Notes: generated by a model from the letters alone, not told the origin. DNA of 59,742 nucleotides from an uncultured Pelagibacteraceae bacterium (GCA_902594405.1 CACJMB010000007.1:1-59742); one strand, 5' to 3'. Shown: positions 11,409-20,965, counted from the first letter of the stretch. Numbers and translations are program-made.

Positions 11409-11927
11409 ATGGCTATCAGAACTATAATAACAGAACCTAATAAATTACTTAGGCAAATATCTAAACCAGTCAATAGTGTTGGTAAAGAAGAGCAAAAATT
11501 GATGGATGATATGCTGGAGACAATGTATGACGCAAACGGAATTGGTTTAGCGGCGATACAAGTTGGTATACCAAAGAGAATTATTGTTATGGACATAAGT
11601 AAAGATGAGAATAAAAAAGAACCAAGATATTTCGTAAATCCGGTTATCAAAAATAAAGATCCAGAAAAAGCAACTTATGAGGAAGGATGTCTTTCTGTGC
11701 CAAATCAGTTTGCAGAAATTGATAGACCTAGTAAGTGTGAAGTAGAATATCTTGATTACGATGGAGAAAAGAAATTGCTAAAGGCCAATGGTCTCCTGGC
11801 AACATGTATTCAGCACGAGATGGACCATTTAGAGGGAGTCCTATTTATTGACTATCTTTCAAAATTAAAAAGGTCAATGATAATTAAAAAATTATCAAAA
11901 TTAAAATCTACTTCTGCAGAAGCTTAA
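11409..11927 (+). CDS. def: Peptide deformylase
   Basis: A 172-aa metalloenzyme that removes the formyl group from nascent N-terminal Met. All three motifs are present: 'GIGLAAIQVG' (about 44-53), 'EEGCLSVP' (Cys metal ligand) and 'HEMDHLEG' (two His ligands and the catalytic Glu). It forms a tight def-fmt-truA cluster (3-base gap, then 1-base overlap), so the enzyme that removes the formyl group is made together with the one that adds it. Confidence 0.98.
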   Translation: MAIRTIITEPNKLLRQISKPVNSVGKEEQKLMDDMLETMYDANGIGLAAIQVGIPKRIIVMDISKDENKKEPRYFVNPVIKNKDPEKATYEEGCLSVPNQFAEIDRPSKCEVEYLDYDGEKKLLKANGLLATCIQHEMDHLEGVLFIDYLSKLKRSMIIKKLSKLKSTSAEA

Positions 11928-11930
11928 TCA

Positions 11931-12854
11931 ATGCTAAAAAAAATAGTTTTTATGGGCACTCCCATGTTTGCTGTTCCAATTTTAAAATCACTTTATCAAA
12001 ATGGATATCCGATTACTTGTGTTTATACACAACCACCTCAAAAATCTAAAAGAGGTCAAAAAATTAACAAGTCACCAATTCAATTAATTTCAGAGACTTT
12101 AAATATAGAATTTAGAACACCAAATTCATTAAAAGAAAATTTAGATGAATTAGAATATTTTAAATCTTTAGAGGCAGATTTAGCAATAGTTGTTGCTTAT
12201 GGTCAAATTATACCAAAGTCATATTTAAATTTAACTAAAAAAGGATTTATTAATATACATGCATCTATTCTTCCAAAATGGAGAGGTGCTGCTCCTATTC
12301 AAAGATCAATTATGAATTTAGATAAAGAGACAGGCATTAGTATTATGAAAATAGGGGAGGAACTAGATACAGGACCGGTATGTAATGTTTATAAAATTAA
12401 TATAGAAAATAATTTAAATGCTGAAGATATTAATGAAAAGCTATCAAGTTTGGCTGCAGAGAAAATTCTAGATAATATAGATGATATATGTGAGGATAAA
12501 GCAAATTTTATAGAACAAGATCATTCATCAGCCACATACGCATCAAAAATTCAAAAATTAGAGGGTCAGATTAATTGGAAAGAAGATGCTAAAATTATAA
12601 TTGGTAAAATAAATGGACTTTATCCAGTTCCAGGTGCTTATTTCATGTTTAACGGTGAGAGATATAAAATATTAAAAGCAGAAATTGGACAAGCACAGGG
12701 AAAACCAGGCGAGGTTTTATCTGACCATTTAGAAATTTCGTGTGGAGATAAAAAATCAATAAAAATTAAAGAAATTCAAAGACAAGGAAAAAAGTCTCAA
12801 AGTATTGGAGAATTTGTTTTAGGAACACAAATTAAAAAAGGCTCACTTTTATAA
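11931..12854 (+). CDS. fmt: Methionyl-tRNA formyltransferase
   Basis: A 307-aa enzyme that formylates Met-tRNAi with 10-formyl-THF. The N-terminal 'FMGTPMFAVPIL' and the folate-site signature 'HASILPKWRGAAPIQRSI' with catalytic Asn/His/Asp context ('INIHAS', 'EELDTGPV') are present. The C-terminal OB-like tRNA-binding domain follows ('LYPVPGAYFMFNGERYKIL'). The ATG of truA overlaps its stop by one base. Confidence 0.98.
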   Translation: MLKKIVFMGTPMFAVPILKSLYQNGYPITCVYTQPPQKSKRGQKINKSPIQLISETLNIEFRTPNSLKENLDELEYFKSLEADLAIVVAYGQIIPKSYLNLTKKGFINIHASILPKWRGAAPIQRSIMNLDKETGISIMKIGEELDTGPVCNVYKINIENNLNAEDINEKLSSLAAEKILDNIDDICEDKANFIEQDHSSATYASKIQKLEGQINWKEDAKIIIGKINGLYPVPGAYFMFNGERYKILKAEIGQAQGKPGEVLSDHLEISCGDKKSIKIKEIQRQGKKSQSIGEFVLGTQIKKGSLL

Positions 12855-13594
12855 TGAACAGATACCAAATACTTATTGAGTATGTAGGGACAAATTTTAG
12901 AGGATGGCAGATTCAAAAAAAAGGGCCAACCATTCAAGGATTAATTCAAGAAAAATTATCAAAGTTATTAAAAGAAAAAATTGTTTTATATGGTCAAGGA
13001 AGAACTGATGCTGGGGTTCATGCATTTGAGCAATCTGCACACTTTGATTGCAAAAATAAAATAAGTGATACAATTAAATTTTTAAAATCTATAAATCATT
13101 TTTTAAATTTAAAAGACATTGCAATTAAAAATATTAAAAAAAGAAACAATAAATTTCATGCTAGATTTTCAGCAAAACAAAGAATTTATAAATACTTTAT
13201 TTTTAATCAAATAAGCCAACCCATAATTGAAAAAAATAGAGCATGGCATGTTCGTAAGTCTTTAAATTTAGAATTAATGAAAAAGGGTGCAAAAAAGTTA
13301 TTAGGAACTCATGATTATTCAACTTTTAGATCATCAAGTTGTCACGCTAAAAGTCCAATTAAAACTATAAAATCAATAAATATTAAATCATCAAAAAACA
13401 AAATTGAATTTCAATTTAGTTCTCAATCTTTTTTACAACATCAGGTCAGATCTATGGTTGGTTGTTTAAAATATTTGGGGGAAAAGAAATGGGATTTAAA
13501 AACTTTTGAAAAGAGATTTAAGTCAAAAAAAAGAACACTGTGTGCTCCTCCAGCACCACCTAGTGGTTTATTTTTATTTAGAGTTCTTTATTAA
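12854..13594 (+). CDS. truA: tRNA pseudouridine(38-40) synthase
   Basis: A 246-aa enzyme that isomerises U38-U40 in tRNA anticodon arms. The catalytic motif 'GRTDAGVHAFEQSAHFD' contains the nucleophilic Asp. 'YKYFIF' and the C-terminal 'FLQHQVRSMVGCL' are also typical. The last gene of def-fmt-truA, it runs 21 bases into the oppositely oriented SET-domain gene. Confidence 0.97.
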   Translation: MNRYQILIEYVGTNFRGWQIQKKGPTIQGLIQEKLSKLLKEKIVLYGQGRTDAGVHAFEQSAHFDCKNKISDTIKFLKSINHFLNLKDIAIKNIKKRNNKFHARFSAKQRIYKYFIFNQISQPIIEKNRAWHVRKSLNLELMKKGAKKLLGTHDYSTFRSSSCHAKSPIKTIKSINIKSSKNKIEFQFSSQSFLQHQVRSMVGCLKYLGEKKWDLKTFEKRFKSKKRTLCAPPAPPSGLFLFRVLY

Positions 13595-14065
13595 TTTATT
13601 TTTATTGCTCATAGCAAACTTTTTATTTATTCGCCATCTAGACTCAGCTCTTACAATATATCCACAACAGTTTTTTGATTTACATTTACAAGGAAATTGT
13701 TTGTAGTTTTCATCATAACCAAATCCATAATCACAGGTAAACTCCTCACCTTTTTTAATATCTTTGATTGCTTTGACCCAAATTTTCAATCCCTTTCCAT
13801 CGTAATCACAATTATTATCACAAGAATGATTAATTAAACCTGCGGTATTCCATGGAAAATCCCCATCTAGATCGTATCTTTTATTTATTGTGAATAAATA
13901 TATTGGTTTACTATTATCGTACTTATCAGAATCTTGTGTTTGTTTTTTTGTTATAAGTTTTCCAACATAATCAATTATTTTGGTTCCCTCTTTAATGTCG
14001 CGAGTTGCATAAAGCCCTCTACCTTTATTATCAATTCCAGATTTTTTTATTTTATATAATTTCAT
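13574..14065 (-). CDS. SET-domain protein lysine methyltransferase-like
   Basis: A 163-aa compact SET protein. It shows the SET N-terminal strand 'KGRGLYATRDIKEGT', the AdoMet/catalytic 'LINHSCDNNCDY' (NHSC motif), 'IKKGEEFTCDYGF' with the catalytic Tyr, and a post-SET cysteine set 'CKCKSKNCCG'. These residues support an active AdoMet-dependent lysine methyltransferase. The bacterial target is unknown; ribosomal or nucleoid proteins are possible. It is the last gene of the long minus block that starts at rpmH, 34 bases after the HDAC-like gene. SET proteins occur sporadically in bacteria, so the adjacency to a deacylase is notable. The tail is Lys/Asn-rich and overlaps truA. Confidence 0.88.
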   Translation of the reverse strand: MKLYKIKKSGIDNKGRGLYATRDIKEGTKIIDYVGKLITKKQTQDSDKYDNSKPIYLFTINKRYDLDGDFPWNTAGLINHSCDNNCDYDGKGLKIWVKAIKDIKKGEEFTCDYGFGYDENYKQFPCKCKSKNCCGYIVRAESRWRINKKFAMSNKNKLIKNSK

Positions 14066-14099
14066 GAAGATTTTTTATTTAGAGTTTTCTTAAGAATTA

Positions 14100-15029
14100 T
14101 CAATTAAATTCTAAAAGAGCATCAACGTGTCTTTTAGTGCTGTCTCGAAGTGCATTTAGGTCATAACCGCCCTCTAAAATTGAAACAACTTTTCCATTAC
14201 AAAACTTTTTAGAAGTCTCTAATACTCTTTTAGTAATAGTAAAATAATCCTCTGTTTTTAAATTAAATTGAGCGAGAGGGTCATCTTCATGGGCGTCAAA
14301 ACCAGCGCTAATCAATATAAACTCTGGTCTAAACTCTTCTAATTTTCTTAATACACGGTCAAATACGTTTAAATATTCCTCTGAACTTATGCCAGCTGGC
14401 AAAGGTATATTAAAGATGTTGTTAAATTTACCTCTTTCTTGTTCTGAACCAGTTCCTGGGTAGTAGGGATATTGGTGAGTTGATATAAAAAGAACGTTTT
14501 CATTTTCATAAAAAATATCCTGTGTTCCATTACCATGATGTACATCAAAATCTATTATTGCAACTTTCTTATATTTATATTTTTTCAACAAATATTTTGC
14601 ACCAATACTCACTGAATTTAAAATACAAAAACCAGCAGCCTTATTTTGTGAGCTATGATGTCCAGGGGGTCGGACACCACAAAATGCATTTCTAAATTCT
14701 TTTTTTTCCACCCCATCAATTGCAGTAATTATTGATCCAACTGCATCGAAAGTGGCATCTTTGCTTCCAGGTGAAATGATTGTATCACCATCAAGTGAAG
14801 AAAAACCTTTTTTTGGAAATGAACTTTTTACTAAATTTAAATAATTATTTTCATGTGTGGTTAATAGAATATCATCTGAAACTTTAGATGGTTTCTTCCA
14901 TATAAGATTTTTATTATTAAGCTTTTTAAAATTTTCTACTATGACGGATACCCTTGCTATTTGTTCTGGATGCCCAGGACCTGTATCATGATTTTGAGAT
15001 GTATCTGATGTAATTAAGCCAGTTTTCAC
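14100..15029 (-). CDS. Histone-deacetylase-family amidohydrolase
   Basis: A 309-aa zinc hydrolase of the HDAC/AcuC/acetylpolyamine amidohydrolase family. Motifs in order: 'GPGHPEQIARV', 'RPPGHHSSQNKAAGFC' (tandem His charge-relay), 'IDFDVHHGNGTQD' (zinc ligands Asp and His), 'STHQYPYYPGTG', 'SAGFDAHEDDPL' (third ligand Asp) and 'LEGGYD'. It probably removes acetyl groups from lysines, polyamines or other amines in the cytoplasm; the substrate cannot be decided. It overlaps dapE by 4 bases and precedes the SET gene. Confidence 0.93.
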   Translation of the reverse strand: MKTGLITSDTSQNHDTGPGHPEQIARVSVIVENFKKLNNKNLIWKKPSKVSDDILLTTHENNYLNLVKSSFPKKGFSSLDGDTIISPGSKDATFDAVGSIITAIDGVEKKEFRNAFCGVRPPGHHSSQNKAAGFCILNSVSIGAKYLLKKYKYKKVAIIDFDVHHGNGTQDIFYENENVLFISTHQYPYYPGTGSEQERGKFNNIFNIPLPAGISSEEYLNVFDRVLRKLEEFRPEFILISAGFDAHEDDPLAQFNLKTEDYFTITKRVLETSKKFCNGKVVSILEGGYDLNALRDSTKRHVDALLEFN

Positions 15030-16183
15030 TTAAAGTAATTATCTAAGATTTTAGTATAAATTAAAGTTAATCTTTTTAAATCAGATAATGACACACATTC
15101 TCCTACCTTATGCATAGTTTTTCCTACTAACCCAAATTCTAAACATGGAGCTATTTTTCTTATAAATCTAGCATCTGACGTACCACCAGTTGTAGATAGT
15201 TTAGGTTTAATTTTAGTAATTTTCTTTATTGTATTTTGTATCATAAATGTGGTTTTGTTAGGCTTAGTCAAAAAGGCCTCACCAGAAACACTGTATTCAA
15301 TTTTATATTTTGATTTATTTTTATTACAAATTTGTTTTATTACTTTATTAATTTTGTTCTTTAATTTGTAAGATGTGTGTTTGTTATTAAATCTAATATT
15401 AAAGGATGCGCTAGCTAATCCTGGAATTACATTATCAGCAGCATTATCAATATTAATTTTTGTTATTTCTAAATTTGTAGGTTGAAAATCTTTTGTTCCT
15501 TTATCAAATTTAATTTCTTTTAATTCTTTTAGTATTTGGACTAATGCTGTTGATGGATTGTTGGCTCTATTTGGGTAAGCGACATGACCTTGAATACCAA
15601 TAACAGATAATTTTCCAGTCATACTACCTCTACGACCAATTTTTATCATTTCTCCTAATTTATTTGGATTCGTAGGTTCTCCTACTAAACAAAAATCTAT
15701 TTTTTCTTTTCTTTTTCTCAAATATTCAACAACTTTTTTTGTTCCATTAATTGCAATTCCTTCTTCGTCTCCAGTAATTAGAAGACTAATAGAACCACCA
15801 AATTTTTTATTTTCCCTAGAAAAATTACTTACTGCAGAAACAAATGCAGCTATTGAGCTTTTCATATCATTTGCACCTCTACCAATTAAGTATCCTTTCT
15901 TAACAGCTGGTTTAAAAGGATTAACGGTCCAGTCATTTAAATCACCAGGTGGTACTACATCTAAATGACCTGCATAACAAAAATTTGGACTTGCAGTACC
16001 AAGTCTTGCATAAAGATTTTTTACAGGATAACTATTTTTATCTTTGAACTCGAGAATTTTAGTCTTAAAGCCGATTTTTTTTAATTTTTTTTCTAAAAAT
16101 TTAATTACACCAGCATCAGTTTTTGTAACAGATGGAAATCTAATTAGCTCTTTAGCTAATTGTAATTCATTTATTATTGGCAT
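15026..16183 (-). CDS. dapE: Succinyl-diaminopimelate desuccinylase
   Basis: A 385-aa M20-family dizinc hydrolase that releases LL-diaminopimelate for lysine and peptidoglycan synthesis. 'GHLDVVPPGD' and 'GRGANDMKSSIAAF' carry the first metal ligands, 'TGDEEG' the catalytic Glu and bridging ligand, and 'GGTSDARFI' and 'GKTMHKVGE' are the DapE-specific C-terminal sites. It follows dapD after 2 bases, so the consecutive succinylase-branch steps are coexpressed. Confidence 0.96.
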   Translation of the reverse strand: MPIINELQLAKELIRFPSVTKTDAGVIKFLEKKLKKIGFKTKILEFKDKNSYPVKNLYARLGTASPNFCYAGHLDVVPPGDLNDWTVNPFKPAVKKGYLIGRGANDMKSSIAAFVSAVSNFSRENKKFGGSISLLITGDEEGIAINGTKKVVEYLRKRKEKIDFCLVGEPTNPNKLGEMIKIGRRGSMTGKLSVIGIQGHVAYPNRANNPSTALVQILKELKEIKFDKGTKDFQPTNLEITKINIDNAADNVIPGLASASFNIRFNNKHTSYKLKNKINKVIKQICNKNKSKYKIEYSVSGEAFLTKPNKTTFMIQNTIKKITKIKPKLSTTGGTSDARFIRKIAPCLEFGLVGKTMHKVGECVSLSDLKRLTLIYTKILDNYFK

Positions 16184-16185
16184 GT

Positions 16186-17013
16186 TTAATCTCTTAAAAG
16201 ATCGTTAACTGATGTTTTAGATCTCGTTTTTTCATCAACTTGTTTAATAATCACTGCACAGCTTAAAGATGGTGCAGATGGATTATTTTTATCTGGTAAA
16301 GAACCTGGAACAACAACTGAGTATGGAGGAATTTTTCCGTAAGTAATTTCGCCTGTCGCCCTATTGACTATTTTAGTACTTTGTGTAATTAGCATACCCA
16401 TACTTAATACAGAACCTTCTCCAACTATCACACCTTCAACAACCTCAGACATTGCCCCAACAAAAACATTATCCTCAATAATTGTTGGTAATGCTTGAGC
16501 GGGCTCCAATACGCCCCCAATTCCAGAACCTGCAGAGATATGACAATTTTTTCCAATCTGACAACAGCTTCCAGCACGACTAAACGTGTCCATCATGGTC
16601 CCAGAGTCGATCCATGCTCCAATATTAACATAGCATGGCATTAAGACTGCATTTTTACCTATGAATGATCCTCTTCTAACAGGAGAGTTTGGTACCATTC
16701 TAAAACCAGCTTTTTCATGATCTTCTTTTGTCCATCCAGCTGTTTTTCCTTTAAGTAAATGAGCTTTGTCATACCAGCTACTATAAGGACCATTTAAATT
16801 TTCCATTGGATACATTCGAAAACTTAACATGATAGCTTTTTTTATATGTTGATGTGTTACCCACTCACCATTTATTTTTTCAGCTACTCTTGCTTTTCCA
16901 CTATCTAAATCATTAATAATTTGATTAACGGCATCCTTTAACGATTTATCTGAATTTTGATTTACTTGGTCTTTATTTTCCCAAGCTTCATTTATAATTT
17001 TTTCTATACTCAT
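16186..17013 (-). CDS. dapD: Tetrahydrodipicolinate N-succinyltransferase
   Basis: A 275-aa left-handed beta-helix acyltransferase. The hexapeptide-repeat region is visible ('GSFIGKNAVLMPCYVNIGAW', 'GKNCHISAGSGIGGVLEP', 'EDNVFVGAMSEVVEGVIVG'), with the DapD N-terminal helical domain before it. It uses succinyl-CoA to acylate tetrahydrodipicolinate, the entry to the succinylase branch of DAP/lysine synthesis. The enzyme two steps later, dapE, is the next gene. Confidence 0.97.
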   Translation of the reverse strand: MSIEKIINEAWENKDQVNQNSDKSLKDAVNQIINDLDSGKARVAEKINGEWVTHQHIKKAIMLSFRMYPMENLNGPYSSWYDKAHLLKGKTAGWTKEDHEKAGFRMVPNSPVRRGSFIGKNAVLMPCYVNIGAWIDSGTMMDTFSRAGSCCQIGKNCHISAGSGIGGVLEPAQALPTIIEDNVFVGAMSEVVEGVIVGEGSVLSMGMLITQSTKIVNRATGEITYGKIPPYSVVVPGSLPDKNNPSAPSLSCAVIIKQVDEKTRSKTSVNDLLRD

Positions 17014-17017
17014 AATT

Positions 17018-17689
17018 TTATGAGTTTTTTAATAACCTTATTTCTTTTAAAAATAAAGAAAGATTTTCTATTTTGTAATCAATGTATTCTTGATCAGACT
17101 CTTTTTTCCCCCAGTATTCATCATTGATTAACCAAACTGTTTTTGCTCCTCTTTCTTTTCCAATAGATAAGTTTTTTGCGATATCTTCAATGTAAAGTGT
17201 CTCACTTGGATCAATTTGAAATTTTTTGACCATCAGATCAAATGCTTTTGCCTCAGGTTTTGGACTGTACTCAGCATCAACAATGTCAAATACACCGTCA
17301 AATTGATCATCAATTCCTAAGTGCGTAGTTATATTTTTAACGTGTTCTTTGCTACCATTTGTAAACACAAATTTGTTTAGATTAATATTTTCAAGCTCAT
17401 TCCTTAAAGCAGTATCCTTTTCTAAAAAATCTAAATTGATATCATGCACGTAGTCTAAAAATTCTCTTGGAGGTATATCGTGATGTATCATTAAACCATT
17501 AAGGCTAGTGTTATATTTATGAAAATAATTTGTTTGTAATTCTTTTGCCTCTTTTAAATCTACATTTAATTTATTTGAAATGTATTGAGTCATTTTTTTA
17601 CTTACTTGACCAAATACTCCTTCAAGATCACTGTAGAGTACTCCATCACAATCAAATAATATGTTTTTGATATTCTTTAATTCTTTCAT
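17018..17689 (-). CDS. HAD-superfamily pyrimidine 5'-nucleotidase-like phosphatase
   Basis: A 223-aa HAD hydrolase. Motif I 'LFDCDGVLYSD', motif II 'FTNGS', and motifs III/IV 'SPKPEAKAF' and 'YIEDIAKNLSIG' are all present. The helical cap and overall arrangement match the pyrimidine 5'-nucleotidase (SDT1-like) group common beside argB/dapD in alphaproteobacteria. A phosphomonoesterase is firmly predicted; the natural substrate is not. It overlaps argB by 4 bases. Confidence 0.85.
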   Translation of the reverse strand: MKELKNIKNILFDCDGVLYSDLEGVFGQVSKKMTQYISNKLNVDLKEAKELQTNYFHKYNTSLNGLMIHHDIPPREFLDYVHDINLDFLEKDTALRNELENINLNKFVFTNGSKEHVKNITTHLGIDDQFDGVFDIVDAEYSPKPEAKAFDLMVKKFQIDPSETLYIEDIAKNLSIGKERGAKTVWLINDEYWGKKESDQEYIDYKIENLSLFLKEIRLLKNS

Positions 17690-18534
17690 TGTCTTATTAG
17701 GGTCCCAGAACCCTTGTCAGAGAAAATTTCCCACAAACATGAATGTGGTTTTGTGCCATTGATTATACCAACTGCTGTTACACCATTATTTACGGCGTCT
17801 AAGCAAGCGTTTATTTTAGGTATCATGCCCTCTGTAATGGTTTCATCTTTAATCATTTCAAGAACCTCAGATGAAGAAATTTCCTCTATTAATTTCTTAT
17901 TTTTATCTAAAACACCATCAACATTCGTCATTAACAATAGTCTTCTAGATTTTAAAGATTTTGCTATAGCCATCGCAGCTGTATCTCCATTAATATTATA
18001 TGTTTGGTTTTCTTTACCTAATCCTAATGGAGAAATTATAGGAATTTTATTTTGATTAATTATATTTAATATTTGTTCATTATTAATCTCATTTGGTATT
18101 CCTACAAATCCTAGCTCTTCTGCTTCTGGTATAGTTTTTATAGCATTATTATTTTTTGTGTGAATAGAGATTGCCTCTGTGCCTTTGTCTTTTAAAGAAT
18201 TAACAATATCATTATTAAAATCAATTAAAACAGACTCAACAATATCAATTATATTTTTGTCAGTTACTCTTAGTCCTCTTATAAATTTTGATTGAATATT
18301 TGATTTTTCTAACTCTCTTTTAATTCTAGGTCCACCACCATGAATTACTATAGTTGAAAGGCCTAATTTGTTTAAAACACTAAGATCAGTTATAAAATTA
18401 TTAAATACGTTTCTATCAATTAAAACATTTCCACCGTATTTAATTACTATTAAATCATTTTTATACTTTTCAATATATTTAGTTACTTCATTAATTGGTG
18501 GCCCATCTTTAGGTAATATCTTTTCAAGGTCCAT
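17686..18534 (-). CDS. argB: Acetylglutamate kinase
   Basis: A 282-aa amino-acid kinase that phosphorylates N-acetylglutamate, the second step of arginine synthesis. Visible are 'VIKYGGNVL' (ATP), 'VIHGGGPRIKRELEK' (acetylglutamate), 'FIRGLRVTD', 'NINGDTAAMAIA' and 'EGMIPKINACLDAV'. It lies 14 bases after yidC. Other arginine genes in the window are argD and argF at 48.5-50.6 kb. Confidence 0.97.
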   Translation of the reverse strand: MDLEKILPKDGPPINEVTKYIEKYKNDLIVIKYGGNVLIDRNVFNNFITDLSVLNKLGLSTIVIHGGGPRIKRELEKSNIQSKFIRGLRVTDKNIIDIVESVLIDFNNDIVNSLKDKGTEAISIHTKNNNAIKTIPEAEELGFVGIPNEINNEQILNIINQNKIPIISPLGLGKENQTYNINGDTAAMAIAKSLKSRRLLLMTNVDGVLDKNKKLIEEISSSEVLEMIKDETITEGMIPKINACLDAVNNGVTAVGIINGTKPHSCLWEIFSDKGSGTLIRQ

Positions 18535-18548
18535 TTATTATTTTTTAA

Positions 18549-20228
18549 TTAGGTTACAGTTTTAACTGTTGTACGTTTCATTATTACAACCTGCTGAGCC
18601 ATTGTTAAAATGTTATTAACTGTCCAATAAATTACTAGCCCACTTGGGAATGGTGCAAGAATTACTGTTAAAAATAAAGGAAAGAACATAAATATTTTTG
18701 CTTGCATTGGATCTGTTGGAGCGGGATTTAACTTTTGTTGCACCCACATTGATACCCCCATAGCAACTGGCCATGCTCCAATTACAAGGAAAGAAGGCAC
18801 GTCATAAGGAAACAATCCAAATAAATTAAATATAGAAGTAGGATCCTTTGCACTTAAATCTTGGATCCAACCATAAAAAGGCATATGACGCATTTCTATC
18901 GTTACAAATAAAACTTTATACAAAGCAAAAAATACAGGTATTTGAATCAGAATTGGTAAACATCCAGACATGGGATTTACTTTTTCCTTCTTATAAAGAG
19001 CCATCATTGCTTGTTGTAATTTCATCTTGTCATCTTTGTGTACTTCCTTAAGTCTTGCCATTTCAGGCTGAAGAGCTTTCATTTTAGCCATGCTTCTGAA
19101 TGAAAAATTAGCAAGTGGAAAAAATGCTACACGAATACAAACGGTAACAGCAATAATTGCTAAACCATAATTACCAAATATTTTAAAGAAATATTCTAAA
19201 GCAGTAAACAAAGGACGTGTTAAAAAGTATAAGAATCCCCAATCAATCGTAAGATCAAATTTATCAATTTTTAATGATTCTGCGTACCCATCAATTACAT
19301 CAACTCTTTTTGCAGCTACTATTACTTGCAAGTTTTCTTCTATAGAGGAGTTTCCAGTTAACTCTAATGGTTCTGTTGTAACAAAGTTTATTCTGTACTT
19401 GTTTTTGTAATCCATCGTAGTTTTAAATTCTTTTTCTCTTGGTGGAATTAGAGTTGATATGTAATATTTATCTCCCAGACCTAACCATCCTTTTTGGGCA
19501 GTTCTTGAGAATTTTTTCTCTTCAATATCGTCATAATCTTCCTCAATTAATTCTTCGTCTAATGTAGCGATAGGGCCTTCATGAAGAATGTAAAAATCAG
19601 TTAAACCTTCCGGGATTTGATTTCTTATAATTTGTCCATAAGAATAGAAGTCATAGTTTTTATCAGTAGAATTTATAACTCTTTGTTTTATTGTGAATAA
19701 AAACTTATCATCTAATGCAATTTCTTTTTCAAAAGTAATACCTTGATCGTTTGTCCAACTTAGTTTTATAGGAGATTGATCAGTTAATTTTTTATTTCCA
19801 GAAACTGACCAAATTGAATCTGCATTTGGAATATCGATATTTTTATCAGTAGTTATAAAACCACTTTCTATTATATAGCCTTCTTTAGAGCTTCGTGGTG
19901 AGAGAAATTTTACTTTTTCATCGCTTTCTAAACTAACATTATATTCTTTGAAAGTTAGATCATCTATTGCGGCCCCTTTTAATGAAATAGATCCAACAAT
20001 ACTTTCGTTTTCAAATTGAATTCTTTCACTTTGTTGTAACGCTTCTTCTCGTGAAATTTCGGTAACATTTTCTTTTTGATCAAGACTAGGTGCATCTGAA
20101 TTCTGTTCAGTCTTAGTTTTTTCAGTTAAATTTTCTTTCGTTACAGGAGGTGGTGCAAAAAATAGCGAGTATAATATAATTACAGCAGCTGATAAACTTA
20201 TGGCAGCAATTATATTTCTAGTTTCCAT
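18549..20228 (-). CDS. yidC: Membrane protein insertase YidC
   Basis: A 559-aa insertase. It has an N-terminal membrane anchor ('IIAAISLSAAVIILYSLFF'), a large periplasmic domain (about 60-330), then the conserved insertase core with 'NYGLAIIAVTVCIRVAFFPL' (hydrophilic-groove Arg) and further membrane helices. The C-terminus is short. It inserts and folds inner-membrane proteins with or without SecYEG. It belongs to the conserved rpmH-rnpA-yidD-yidC series with one-base overlaps. The GTPase engB/yihA that often follows yidC in this class is absent; argB follows directly. Confidence 0.97.
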   Translation of the reverse strand: METRNIIAAISLSAAVIILYSLFFAPPPVTKENLTEKTKTEQNSDAPSLDQKENVTEISREEALQQSERIQFENESIVGSISLKGAAIDDLTFKEYNVSLESDEKVKFLSPRSSKEGYIIESGFITTDKNIDIPNADSIWSVSGNKKLTDQSPIKLSWTNDQGITFEKEIALDDKFLFTIKQRVINSTDKNYDFYSYGQIIRNQIPEGLTDFYILHEGPIATLDEELIEEDYDDIEEKKFSRTAQKGWLGLGDKYYISTLIPPREKEFKTTMDYKNKYRINFVTTEPLELTGNSSIEENLQVIVAAKRVDVIDGYAESLKIDKFDLTIDWGFLYFLTRPLFTALEYFFKIFGNYGLAIIAVTVCIRVAFFPLANFSFRSMAKMKALQPEMARLKEVHKDDKMKLQQAMMALYKKEKVNPMSGCLPILIQIPVFFALYKVLFVTIEMRHMPFYGWIQDLSAKDPTSIFNLFGLFPYDVPSFLVIGAWPVAMGVSMWVQQKLNPAPTDPMQAKIFMFFPLFLTVILAPFPSGLVIYWTVNNILTMAQQVVIMKRTTVKTVT

Positions 20229-20479
20229 TACTTATTATCCTTCATTTCTTTTTTAACTGGATCAAACCCTTCTCCACCCCCTAAAAATTTTATTGGATGG
20301 CAGGATAAAATTCTTTTTATACTAATTAATAAACCTCTAAAAAAACCGTATTCTTTTAAGGCATCTATGCTGTATTCAGAACATGTTGGTAAATATCTAC
20401 ACGAATGACCCAATAATGGACTGATTAAATATTTATAGGCTTTGATAAATTTGATTAAAATTAAAGTAAATATATTCAT
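20228..20479 (-). CDS. yidD: Membrane protein insertion efficiency factor YidD
   Basis: An 83-aa protein with the family signature '[20 protein letters not shown]' and C-terminal '[16 protein letters not shown]'. An N-terminal amphipathic helix is expected to sit at the inner membrane. It is thought to assist insertion via YidC. One-base overlaps with both rnpA and yidC. Confidence 0.95.
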   Translation of the reverse strand: MNIFTLILIKFIKAYKYLISPLLGHSCRYLPTCSEYSIDALKEYGFFRGLLISIKRILSCHPIKFLGGGEGFDPVKKEMKDNK

Positions 20480-20820
20480 TATTTTATTTTTGCAAAATCC
20501 TGAAAAAGAGTTTCTTTTATAATTTTGTATTCATTATTTAGCATAGAAGACTTAGCTATAACAAGAAATGAATAATCAAAGTTTATCTCTATTTTTTTAA
20601 TAGCTTCATTCATGATGTTTCTTAATCTTCTTTTAATTTTATTTCTCTTTACTGCATTACCAATTTTTTTTTTAGTTACAAAACTGATATTTAGTCTTTT
20701 TTTATCTTTATTTAGTAATTTTCCAAAAAAAATACTTACGTACTTATTGGCAATCTTTTTTTGTTTAAGTAAATTTTTAAATTCTTCGTTTTTTGAAAGA
20801 GCAAGTATTTTGCTTTTCAT
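20479..20820 (-). CDS. rnpA: Ribonuclease P protein component
   Basis: A 113-aa basic protein with the family signature '[17 protein letters not shown]' and the upstream '[11 protein letters not shown]'. It binds RNase P RNA and aids maturation of tRNA 5' ends. It lies 4 bases after rpmH. Confidence 0.95.
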   Translation of the reverse strand: MKSKILALSKNEEFKNLLKQKKIANKYVSIFFGKLLNKDKKRLNISFVTKKKIGNAVKRNKIKRRLRNIMNEAIKKIEINFDYSFLVIAKSSMLNNEYKIIKETLFQDFAKIK

Positions 20821-20824
20821 TATT

Positions 20825-20965
20825 CTATACAGAAACAGTTAGTGATTTTCTTCCTCTTGCTCTTCTTCTAGCCAAAAGCTTTTTACCACCTTTAGTTTTC
20901 ATTTTTGAACGAAATCCGTGTTTTCGAGCTCTTTTTTTATTTGAGGGTTGATAAGTTCTTTTCAT
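20825..20965 (-). CDS. rpmH: 50S ribosomal protein L34
   Basis: A 46-aa frame starting with ATG at 20965 ([10 protein letters not shown]), with the L34 signature 'RKHGFRSKM' and '[17 protein letters not shown]'. It is the first gene of the ten-gene minus-strand block reaching down to the SET gene. Confidence 0.98.
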   Translation of the reverse strand: MKRTYQPSNKKRARKHGFRSKMKTKGGKKLLARRRARGRKSLTVSV

